Under the pieces are notes generated by a model. The model had not been told where the DNA came from, did no database searches, and saw nothing but the letters and a program-made list of their open reading frames with translations. This document shows, in pieces, positions 57,092-64,000 of a DNA stretch of 64,000 bases. Where the stretch lies: contig NZ_BAGF01000054.1 in NCBI RefSeq assembly GCF_000308755.1, forward strand, positions 22,219 through 86,218, given 5' to 3'. Positions within the stretch are counted from its first letter, which is position 1; each line of letters opens with the position of its first letter. Source of the stretch: Nocardia pneumoniae NBRC 100136. GTDB taxonomy: Bacteria; Actinomycetota; Actinomycetes; Mycobacteriales; Mycobacteriaceae. Position numbers and translations under genes: made by a program.

Positions 57092-58051
57092 CTACGCCAG
57101 TCCGCGCCGCTGTTGCGCCTTGCTGCGCATTTCCGCGGCGGCGGCTTCCATTTCCGGGGTCACCTGGAAGTGGCCGCCCCATTTGTTCAGGGTGCCCGGC
57201 GGGTATTGCGGGGTGGGCAGGATCTGGCGCAGCAGTCGGTCGGGGAGACCACGGCGCTGCCATTCGCGGGGGTAGCCGAGCGAGACCTCCTCGAATCGGA
57301 CGCCGTCGTAGTGCGAGGTGCGCGGGATGTGCAGGTGGCCGTAGACCGAGCAGACCACGTTGTAGCGGGTGTGCCAGTCCGCGGTCAGTTCGGTGCCGCA
57401 CCACAGCGCGAACTCCGGGTAGAACAGCACGTCGGTCGGCTGCCGCACCAGCGGAAAGTGGTTGATCAGGACGACCGGCGTGCCGGGCGCGAGCGCGTCC
57501 AGCTTGCGTTTGGTCACCTGCACCCGGGCATGGCACCACGCGTCCCTGGTCAGGTACGGCTCCGGCGAGAGCAGGAACTCGTCGGTCGCCACCACGTTGC
57601 GCTCCCTGGCGATGGCGAGACCCTCCGCCTTCGTGGTGGCGCCCTCCGGCAGGAACGAGTAGTCGTACAGCAGGAACATCGGCGCCAAGGTCACCGGTCC
57701 GCCGTATTCCTCGGCCCCGGCGCCCTCCCACACCGGGAACGGGTCCTCCGGCGTCAGCACGTCCAGGTCGCGGCACATGGCGACCAAGTAGTCGTAGCGC
57801 GCCACGCCGGACATCTGCACCGGATCCTTGGCCGTGGTCCACAGCTCGTGGTTGCCCGGCACCCAGATCACCTTGGCGAACCGGCTGCGCAGCAGCTCCA
57901 GCGCCCACCGGATGTCCTCGGTCTTCTCCCCCACGTCGCCGGCGACGATGAGCCAGTCCTCCGGCGAGTCCGCCGTGATCTGCTCGACGACCGGCCGATT
58001 GCCCTGGTGCCCGACATGAATGTCGCTCACCGCCATCAACTTGGGTATCAC
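57092..58051 (-). CDS. Metallophosphoesterase (Rv2795c-like)
   Basis: A 319-residue calcineurin-type phosphoesterase from the GTG at 58051. Motifs are LMAVSDIHVGHQGN (D-x-H), IVAGDVGEK (G-D), VIWVPGNHELWT (G-N-H-E) and YGHLHIPRTSHYDG (G-x-H), with the INHFPLV element in between. It corresponds to Rv2795c, which in mycobacteria modulates PptT by removing the phosphopantetheine arm from carrier proteins (AcpH-like, PptH). The same pairing here suggests the same role. There is a 218 bp gap to pptT. Confidence 0.88.
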   Translation of the reverse strand: MIPKLMAVSDIHVGHQGNRPVVEQITADSPEDWLIVAGDVGEKTEDIRWALELLRSRFAKVIWVPGNHELWTTAKDPVQMSGVARYDYLVAMCRDLDVLTPEDPFPVWEGAGAEEYGGPVTLAPMFLLYDYSFLPEGATTKAEGLAIARERNVVATDEFLLSPEPYLTRDAWCHARVQVTKRKLDALAPGTPVVLINHFPLVRQPTDVLFYPEFALWCGTELTADWHTRYNVVCSVYGHLHIPRTSHYDGVRFEEVSLGYPREWQRRGLPDRLLRQILPTPQYPPGTLNKWGGHFQVTPEMEAAAAEMRSKAQQRRGLA

Positions 58052-58112
58052 CACACCTACCTTGGCACATCCGTTCCGATTCGCACGCACCGGCCGAGCC
58101 GGGTGTCGCCGG

Positions 58113-59513
58113 TCACGTCGGCACCTCGGCGCCGACGCGAGCCCACCGGCCCGACAGCGCCCGCCACGTGACGGCGATCAGCCGCAACAGCATGAACGCG
58201 GCCAAGCCGGACCAGATTCCGGCCACGCCCCAGTCGAACGCCAGCGACAGCCAGATGGCGGGCAGGAACCCGGCCAGTGCCGCGGTGAGCGTGGTGGTGC
58301 GCAGGTAGGCGGCGTCGCCCGCGCCGAGCAGGACGCCGTCGAGGGCGAAGACGATGCCCGCCACCGGAATCAGGGCGACGAAGAACCACCACACCACATG
58401 CGTGCGATCGAGGACCTGCGGGTCGCCGGTGAACAGCGCCGGGATGATCACCGCGCCCGCCGCGAAAACGGCGGCGAGAGCGAGGCTGAAGATCTCCGAC
58501 CACCGGGTGACGCGCCGGGCGATGCCGCGAGCGCCCGCCGCGTCGCCCGCGCCGAGTGCGGCGCCGGTGAGCGTCTGCGCCGCGATGGCCAGCGCGTCCA
58601 AGGCGAGGGCCAGGAAGTTCCACAGTTGCAGGACCAACTGGTGGGCGGCCACCGAGGCGGCGCCGAAGCGGGCCGCGACCGCGGCGGCCGAGACGAAACA
58701 GGCCTGGAAGGCGAAGCTGCGAACGATCAGGTCGCGACCGAGCACGAGTTGCGCGCGCATGACCGGCCAGCGCGGCACCAGCGAGACCCGTTCGCGGACC
58801 AGCGCGTTCAGAAACAGCGCCGCCATCACCACCTGCCCGGCGACGTTCGCCACCGCCGAACCGGGCAGCTCCATGCGCGGCGCGCCGAACAGCCCGTGCA
58901 CCAGCAGCGGACACAAGACAGCCGAAACCGCGAGTCCGGCAACCACATAGGTCAGCGGCCTGCGCGTGTCCTGGACGCCGCGCAGCCAGCCGTTGCCCGC
59001 CATGGAGATCAGAATCAGGGGCACACCCAGCAGCGCGATCCGCAGCCAACCCAGTGCCGCACTCGCGATGTCGCCGCCGCCCGCGATCGCGTTCGTCAGC
59101 GGCACGGCGAACGACTCGGCCACCAGCAGGATCGCGGCGCCGACCACGATCGCGATCCACGTCGCCTGCACGCCTTCCGCGACCGCACCCGGGTGATCGC
59201 CCGCGCCGTGACGACGTGCCGAGCGCGCGGTGGTGCCGTAGGACAGGAACGTGAGCTGTGAACTCGTCTGCGCCAGAATCAATCCGCCGACCGCGAGACC
59301 GGCCAGTGCGAGCGCGCCGAGCCGACCGACGACAGCGAGATCGAACAGCAAGTAGAGCGGCTCGGCGACGAGCACCCCGAGCGTCGGCAACGCCAGCCCG
59401 AGAATGCGTTTCGGCCCGGCCGCGGCGGCCCGGTCTACCTCCACCGGCCGCGCCTCGGCCTCCCGCGATGCCGGATCGATCGCCTCCGCGCCGCTGGAAC
59501 CCCTGACGTTCAC
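58113..59513 (-). CDS. dinF: MATE-family efflux transporter (DinF-like)
   Basis: A 466-residue multidrug/toxin extrusion protein with 12 predicted helices, starting near VNVRGSSGAEAIDPASREAE after AGGAGAG. The MATE signature helices include LGLALPTLGVLVAEPLYLLF, the GSAVANVAGQVVMAALFLNA region and QTLTGAALGAGDAAGARGIA. It matches Rv2836c, the dinF position before the nrnA-rbfA-infB block. The exact start is uncertain by 2 codons. Substrates are unknown. Confidence 0.92.
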   Translation of the reverse strand: MNVRGSSGAEAIDPASREAEARPVEVDRAAAAGPKRILGLALPTLGVLVAEPLYLLFDLAVVGRLGALALAGLAVGGLILAQTSSQLTFLSYGTTARSARRHGAGDHPGAVAEGVQATWIAIVVGAAILLVAESFAVPLTNAIAGGGDIASAALGWLRIALLGVPLILISMAGNGWLRGVQDTRRPLTYVVAGLAVSAVLCPLLVHGLFGAPRMELPGSAVANVAGQVVMAALFLNALVRERVSLVPRWPVMRAQLVLGRDLIVRSFAFQACFVSAAAVAARFGAASVAAHQLVLQLWNFLALALDALAIAAQTLTGAALGAGDAAGARGIARRVTRWSEIFSLALAAVFAAGAVIIPALFTGDPQVLDRTHVVWWFFVALIPVAGIVFALDGVLLGAGDAAYLRTTTLTAALAGFLPAIWLSLAFDWGVAGIWSGLAAFMLLRLIAVTWRALSGRWARVGAEVPT

Positions 59514-59577
59514 GAACACCTCTCCTGCCCCGACCCGGCCGCGACCACAGTCGGTCCAGTGATGCCGAAGATCACCG

Positions 59578-60579
59578 TCACCCGAGCGCGGTCAACAACG
59601 CGGCGACCAACTCCTCAGGCGAGCCGTACGCCGTGTACCCGGCCGCGAAGCGGTGCCCGCCGCCGCCCAGCGCCGTGGCCACCTCGGCCACATCCACGCC
59701 GTCGCCCACCGAGACCACGCTGTCGCGCGAGCGCAGCGACACCGTCCACCGATCGGGCACGGCGTGGGATTGCTTGAACACGGCGGCGATTCCCGCTTCC
59801 GCGGTCGTGCGCACGATATCGATGACGCTCTCCACCTCCTCCGACCGCACCCCGTCGACATCGTCGCGGTGCACGAACGCGTACACCAGCCCGATGCCGC
59901 CGCGCACCTCCGGCTCGAGTCGCGCGGTCCCCAGCACTCGCGACAGCATCGGCAGCCACCCGAACGGGTGCGTGTCCAGCAAGGTGCGCGCGATATCCGC
60001 GCCATCGATCCCGGTCGACAGCAGGCGCTCGGCCAGTTCGTGGGTACCCGGCCGCACCCACCGGAACGAGCCGGTATCGGTGACCAGACCGGCGTAGAGG
60101 CAATGCGCCACGTCCGGATCGATCGGCACGCCCCAGGTGTCGAGCAGCCGCGCGATCAGGCTCGTGGTGGACTCGGCCGCCGAATCGACCACGTTGATCG
60201 CGGCGAAGCGGGTATTCGACCGATGGTGATCGATCACCATTGTCGTTGCTGCGCCGGGCAATCGGTCGGCGAGCGCACCGAGCCGCGTCGCGCTGCCGCA
60301 GTCGACCGCGACGAGCAGGTCCACCTCGGCACGCACCTGCGCGGGCGCCACCAGATGCCGCACGCCCGGCAGCGACCGCATCGAGAACGGCAGTTCGGCC
60401 GGTTCGGCGAAGGACACCTGCACCGGAGTCCCGCGCCGATGCAGGACCAGCGCCAGCGCGAGACCGCTTCCAATGGTGTCCGCATCGGGCTGCACATGGC
60501 AGAGGATGGTCACCGAGCGCGCCGCGTCCAGCACCGCCACGGCCGCGTCCAGGTCGGCCGTTTCCCGCATCGTCGTCAT
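59578..60579 (-). CDS. nrnA: DHH/DHHA1 phosphoesterase (NrnA-like, Rv2837c)
   Basis: A 333-residue bifunctional nanoRNase/3'-phosphoadenosine 5'-phosphate and c-di-AMP phosphodiesterase. It starts MTTMRETADLDAAVAVLDAA. The metal motifs are CHVQPDADTIGSG, VAVDCGS, DHH in VIDHHRSNTRF, and VTDTG; the C-terminal DHHA1 loop is LGGGGHRFAAGY. In M. tuberculosis the homologue (CnpB) degrades cyclic di-nucleotides and nanoRNA. It is 13 bp from rbfA. Confidence 0.95.
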   Translation of the reverse strand: MTTMRETADLDAAVAVLDAARSVTILCHVQPDADTIGSGLALALVLHRRGTPVQVSFAEPAELPFSMRSLPGVRHLVAPAQVRAEVDLLVAVDCGSATRLGALADRLPGAATTMVIDHHRSNTRFAAINVVDSAAESTTSLIARLLDTWGVPIDPDVAHCLYAGLVTDTGSFRWVRPGTHELAERLLSTGIDGADIARTLLDTHPFGWLPMLSRVLGTARLEPEVRGGIGLVYAFVHRDDVDGVRSEEVESVIDIVRTTAEAGIAAVFKQSHAVPDRWTVSLRSRDSVVSVGDGVDVAEVATALGGGGHRFAAGYTAYGSPEELVAALLTALG

Positions 60580-60592
60580 CGACTACCGCATG

Positions 60593-61036
60593 TCACTCGT
60601 CGGTGTCGCGGTCGACCTTGTAGGGGTCGGCCTCGCCCGCGGGCCTGGCGTTGGCGGCCACCTTGGCGACCTCGTCGTCCGCGGCCCGCGCCTTGGCGAG
60701 CAGCTCCTCCATCTGCCGCGCCGCGTCGGGCACGGTGTCCAGCACGAACGCCAGCGACGGGGTGAACTTCACCCCGGTTCCCGCACCCACTTTGGAGCGC
60801 AACACACCCTTGGCTTTCGCCAGACCGGCGGCCGCGCCCTCGTAATCCGGTTCGGCGTCGAGGGTTTCGCCCATCACGGTGTAGTACACCGTCGCCTCCC
60901 GGAGATCGCCTGTCACCTTGGCGTCGGTGATGGTCACGAAACGCAGCCGCGGATCCTTCACCTCGTATTCGATCGCGGTGGCCACGATCGAGGAAATCCG
61001 CTTGGCGAGTCGGCGTGCCCTGGCTTGATCCACCAT
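60593..61036 (-). CDS. rbfA: Ribosome-binding factor A
   Basis: A 147-residue 30S maturation factor of KH fold, starting MVDQARARRLAKRISSIVAT with a GAGGAGG Shine-Dalgarno. The characteristic segments are EYEVKDPRLRFVTITDAKVT, GDLREATVYYTVMGE and FTPSLAFVLDTVPDAARQME. A charged tail ends the protein. It lies between nrnA and the DUF503 gene downstream of infB, the universal infB-rbfA order. Confidence 0.97.
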   Translation of the reverse strand: MVDQARARRLAKRISSIVATAIEYEVKDPRLRFVTITDAKVTGDLREATVYYTVMGETLDAEPDYEGAAAGLAKAKGVLRSKVGAGTGVKFTPSLAFVLDTVPDAARQMEELLAKARAADDEVAKVAANARPAGEADPYKVDRDTDE

Positions 61037-61121
61037 GGCCGTTTCCTCCTCACTACTCACTCTGTTCGGTGGCGGCCGGAGACCGCCGTGCCCATCGCTC
61101 GGGCGCGGTCCGGCGCCACGG

Positions 61122-61412
61122 TCAGTCTTCGGGTCCGAAGATCCGGCGGCGCACCGCCAGCAACTGTAACTCCGGACGGGCCGCGACGTGCCGTTCACAT
61201 CTGTCCAGCACCTCGGTCAGGTGGTCCATGCCCGCGCTGACCATGGCGACGCCGAGCAGCGAGCGACGGTAGAGATCATGGTCCCCGCCTTCCGCGGCAC
61301 TCACTCCGAAGCGCTGCAATTCGGCCAGGATCGGCCGGATCACCGAACGCTTCTGCTTCAGTGAATGCACATCGCCGAGCAGCAGGTCGAACTCCAGTGC
61401 ACCCAGGTACAC
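61122..61412 (-). CDS. DUF503 family protein
   Basis: A 96-residue small alpha+beta protein, from the GTG at 61412 (GGAGG upstream), starting VYLGALEFDLLLGDVHSLKQ. The family signature D-V-H-S-L-K-x-K-R-x-V-I-R-P-I-L is complete. Function is unknown; it is always seen between infB and rbfA in actinobacteria, suggesting a role in translation or ribosome assembly. Confidence 0.92.
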   Translation of the reverse strand: MYLGALEFDLLLGDVHSLKQKRSVIRPILAELQRFGVSAAEGGDHDLYRRSLLGVAMVSAGMDHLTEVLDRCERHVAARPELQLLAVRRRIFGPED

Positions 61413-61492
61413 CGACACCCCTCCAGTGGTCGGAACGACCGGCCCGGACGCCGCGACACACAGACGCGGCGCCCGGACTCGTTCTCGGTCTA

Positions 61493-64000
61493 TCAGTCGC
61501 GCGGCTTCTCGCGCAGCTCGTAGGCCTCGATGAAGTCGCCTTCCTTGATGTCGGAGTAGGTGACCGTCATACCGCATTCGTAGCCCTCGCGGACCTCGGT
61601 GACGTCGTCCTTCTCCCGGCGCAGCGACGAGATCGTCATGGACTCGGCGATCACCACGTTGTCGCGGAGCAGGCGCGCCTTGGCGTTGCGCTTGACCGAA
61701 CCCGAGGTGACCATGCAACCGGCGATGTTGCCGACCTTCGACGAGCGGAAGATCGCCCTGATCTCGGCGCGACCCAGTTCGACCTCTTCGTAGATCGGCT
61801 TGAGCATGCCCTTGAGGGCCTTCTCGATCTCGTCGATGGCCTGGTAGATCACCGAGTAGTACCGGATGTCGACGCCCTCGCGGTTGGCCAGCTCGGTCGC
61901 CTTGCCCTCGGCGCGGACGTTGAACCCGATGATGATCGCGTTCGACGCCGACGCCAGGTTGACATTGGTCTCGGTGACGCCACCGACACCGCGGTCGATG
62001 ACCCGCAGCCGCACCTCGTCGTCCACCTGGATACCGAGCAGCGCCTCTTCGAGGGCCTCGACGGTACCGGAGTTGTCGCCCTTGAGGATCAGGTTCAGCT
62101 CGCTGGTTTCCTTCAGCGCGGCATCCAGATCTTCCAGGCTGATCCGCTTGCGGCTGCGTGCGGCCAGCGCGTTGCGCTTGCGCGCGTTGCGCCGGTCGGC
62201 GATCTGCCGCGCGATCCGGTCCTCGTCCACCACGAGCAGGTTGTCACCGGCGCCCGGCACCGACGTGAAGCCGATGACCTGGACCGGCCGCGACGGCAGC
62301 GCCGCGTCCACGTCCTCGCCGTGCTCATCGACCATCCGCCGGACGCGACCGTAGGCGTCGCCCGCGACGATCGAGTCGCCGACGCGCAGCGTGCCGCGCT
62401 GCACCAGCACCGTGGCGACCGGGCCGCGGCCGCGGTCGAGGTGCGCTTCGATGGCCACACCCTGGGCGTCCATGTCCGGGTTCGCCCGCAGGTCGAGGGC
62501 GGCGTCCGCGGTGAGCAGCACCGCCTCGAGCAGCGCGTCGATATTGGTGCCCTGCTTGGCGGAGATGTCGACGAACATGGTGTCGCCGCCGTACTCCTCG
62601 GAGACCAGGCCGTACTCGGTGAGCTGCTGGCGGATCTTCTGCGGGTTGGCGCCTTCCTTGTCGATCTTGTTGACCGCCACCACGATCGGCACGTCGGCCG
62701 CCTGCGCGTGGTTGATCGCCTCCACCGTCTGCGGCATGACGCCGTCGTCGGCGGCGACCACCAGGATCGCGATGTCGGTGGCCTTCGCACCGCGGGCACG
62801 CATGGCGGTGAACGCCTCGTGACCAGGGGTGTCGATGAACGTGATCAGCCGGTTGTCGTCGCCCAGGTGGGTGAGCACCTGGTAGGCGCCGATGTGCTGG
62901 GTGATGCCGCCGGCCTCGCCCTCGCGGACGTTGGCCTTGCGGATGGTGTCCAGCAGTCGGGTCTTACCGTGGTCGACGTGACCCATGACGGTCACCACCG
63001 GCGGACGCTGCTCGAGGTCTTCCTCGCCGCCTTCGTCCTCGCCGTAGGTGAGGTCGAACGACTCCAGCAGCTCGCGGTCCTCGTCCTCGGGGCTGACCAC
63101 GTGGACGACGTAGTTCATCTCGCTGCCGAGCAGCTCGAGGGTCTCGTCGTTCACCGACTGGGTCGCGGTGACCATCTCGCCGAGGTTGAACAGGGCCTGC
63201 ACCAGCGCGGCGGGGTTCGCGTCGATCTTCTCGGCGAAGTCCGACAGCGAGGCGCCGCGGGCGAGCCGGATGATCTCGCCGTTGCCGCGCGGCAGCCGCA
63301 CGCCGCCGACGGCGGGCGCCTGCATCGAGTCGTACTCTTGCCGCTTCTGCCGCTTCGACTTTCGGCCGCGCCGGGGCGCGCCGCCGGGACGGCCGAACGC
63401 GCCTGCCGCGCCGCCGCGGCCGCCGGGACCACCCGGACGACCGCCGCCACCGCCGCCGGGACGACCGCGGAAACCACCGGCGGCACCGCCACCGGCACCG
63501 GGCGCACCGGTACCCGCGCCGGGCGCACCACCGCCGCCGCCGCGGTAACCGCCGCCGCCTCCACCGCCGCCGGGGCGACCGGCACCGGCGCCGCCGGGAC
63601 GACCCGGCCGACCTGCGCCGGGACCGCCCGCACCACCCGGACGCGCCGCACGCGACGGCATCGCACCGGGGTTCGGACGCGGAGGCATGGAGCCGGGGCT
63701 CGGCCGCGGCCCGCCGGGACGCGGACCACCCTGACCGGGGGCCGGACGAGCGCCTTGGGCCGGACCGGGACGCGGACCGCCCTGCGCCGGACCGGGACGC
63801 GGGCCACCCTGCGCGGGACCCGGGCGCGGCCCACCGGGAGCCGGACGCGGCGCGGGACGCTCAGGAGCCGACGAATAGGGGTTGTTGCCGACGCGCGGGG
63901 TCTTCGGCCCGGGACGGGGGCCCGGAGTAGGGCCGCCACCCTGACGGGGGGCGCCAGGCGTAGGAGCGCCGGGGCGCTGCTGCTGGCCGGGACGCGGGCC
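61493..64000 (-). CDS. infB: Translation initiation factor IF-2, partial (5' end outside window)
   Basis: The last 835 residues of IF-2. The visible N-terminal region (about 260 residues) is Gly/Pro/Arg-rich low-complexity sequence, including three tandem copies of GPRPGPAQG and long G-x-G runs, then the basic KSKRQKRQEYDS segment and an IF2_N-like helix pair. The GTPase has G1 GHVDHGKT, G2/G3 region DTPGHEAF and G4 NKID; domains II to IV follow, ending in domain C2, which binds fMet-tRNA. The family is 900-1000 residues in nocardiae, so about 100 residues are missing. The frame stays open to 64000. Confidence 0.97.
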   Translation of the reverse strand, partial: GPRPGQQQRPGAPTPGAPRQGGGPTPGPRPGPKTPRVGNNPYSSAPERPAPRPAPGGPRPGPAQGGPRPGPAQGGPRPGPAQGARPAPGQGGPRPGGPRPSPGSMPPRPNPGAMPSRAARPGGAGGPGAGRPGRPGGAGAGRPGGGGGGGGYRGGGGGAPGAGTGAPGAGGGAAGGFRGRPGGGGGGRPGGPGGRGGAAGAFGRPGGAPRRGRKSKRQKRQEYDSMQAPAVGGVRLPRGNGEIIRLARGASLSDFAEKIDANPAALVQALFNLGEMVTATQSVNDETLELLGSEMNYVVHVVSPEDEDRELLESFDLTYGEDEGGEEDLEQRPPVVTVMGHVDHGKTRLLDTIRKANVREGEAGGITQHIGAYQVLTHLGDDNRLITFIDTPGHEAFTAMRARGAKATDIAILVVAADDGVMPQTVEAINHAQAADVPIVVAVNKIDKEGANPQKIRQQLTEYGLVSEEYGGDTMFVDISAKQGTNIDALLEAVLLTADAALDLRANPDMDAQGVAIEAHLDRGRGPVATVLVQRGTLRVGDSIVAGDAYGRVRRMVDEHGEDVDAALPSRPVQVIGFTSVPGAGDNLLVVDEDRIARQIADRRNARKRNALAARSRKRISLEDLDAALKETSELNLILKGDNSGTVEALEEALLGIQVDDEVRLRVIDRGVGGVTETNVNLASASNAIIIGFNVRAEGKATELANREGVDIRYYSVIYQAIDEIEKALKGMLKPIYEEVELGRAEIRAIFRSSKVGNIAGCMVTSGSVKRNAKARLLRDNVVIAESMTISSLRREKDDVTEVREGYECGMTVTYSDIKEGDFIEAYELREKPRD

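Noticed and set aside
63500..64000. CRISPR-like repeats at the right edge
   Set aside because: The repeats are in-frame codons for G, P and R in IF-2 without regular unrelated spacers.

Overview
The window is a 64 kb piece of a high-GC actinobacterial chromosome, almost certainly from a Nocardia or a very close mycolic-acid-containing relative. The evidence is GC-rich third codon positions, a 222-residue phosphopantetheinyl transferase that matches my memory of Nocardia Npt, a ClgR/PspA/PspM envelope-stress operon, an Mtb12-like lipoprotein, and long stretches of the gene order of Mycobacterium tuberculosis (clgR-pspA-pspM, pgsA, argA, ftsK, rnj, dapA, dapB, pepR, gpsI, rpsO, ribF, sirR/mntR, truB, pptT, dinF, nrnA, rbfA, infB). 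There is no prophage, IS element, rRNA operon or CRISPR array.

Layout. 0-9.3 kb: end of a PucR-type regulator, PRC-barrel protein, PAP2/diacylglycerol kinase fusion, the psp operon behind a textbook SigE-type promoter, cinA-pgsA, argA, yciI-like gene, TerC. 9.3-17.3 kb: a 39-codon ORF, a strong terminator and an odd tRNA, then ftsK, two secreted/lipoprotein genes, dapA-rnj, and a HicB-like gene whose start codon sits on a perfect palindrome. 17.3-24 kb: YcaQ-like protein, a response regulator/sensor kinase/degenerate kinase operon, flavodoxin-like protein, membrane protein and dapB. 24-34 kb: variable metabolic and regulatory genes (divergent MarR pair, alcohol dehydrogenase, glyoxalase-like protein, YbaB, FBP zinc-finger protein, manganese catalase, tRNA-Gly, MFS pump with ArsR regulator). 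32.7-42.7 kb: pepR-pnp-rpsO, hydrolase, ribF, a cupin/aminotransferase/lipocalin-like operon and an MntR-type regulator. 42.7-55.2 kb: an accessory block, flanked by gene remnants, dominated by an uncharacterised catabolic cluster. 55.3-64 kb: conserved truB-pptT-phosphoesterase, MATE pump, nrnA, rbfA, DUF503, infB.

The catabolic cluster (43.0-52.2 kb) is the most system-like part. It holds a tartrate/malate-type dehydrogenase, a semialdehyde dehydrogenase, an omega-aminotransferase, a DUF3830 protein, an amidase, a D-2-hydroxyacid dehydrogenase, two Asp/Glu racemase/maleate isomerase homologues and a GntR-FCD regulator. They lie in two divergent pairs of operons, and both intergenic regions carry the same operator-like box ATTGTCRACAATCCGA. 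This suggests one GntR-controlled pathway that deacylates an amide, transaminates the amine, oxidises the semialdehyde and processes a small dicarboxylate or hydroxyacid. The substrate cannot be read from sequence.

The second candidate novelty is at 9.5-9.9 kb: a short ORF with a perfect Shine-Dalgarno and one rare CTA codon, an intrinsic terminator, then within 25 nt a class-I tRNA with apparent anticodon UAG, the anticodon that reads CUA, and a non-canonical C at position 33. This resembles a codon-sensing attenuator in front of an unconventional tRNA.
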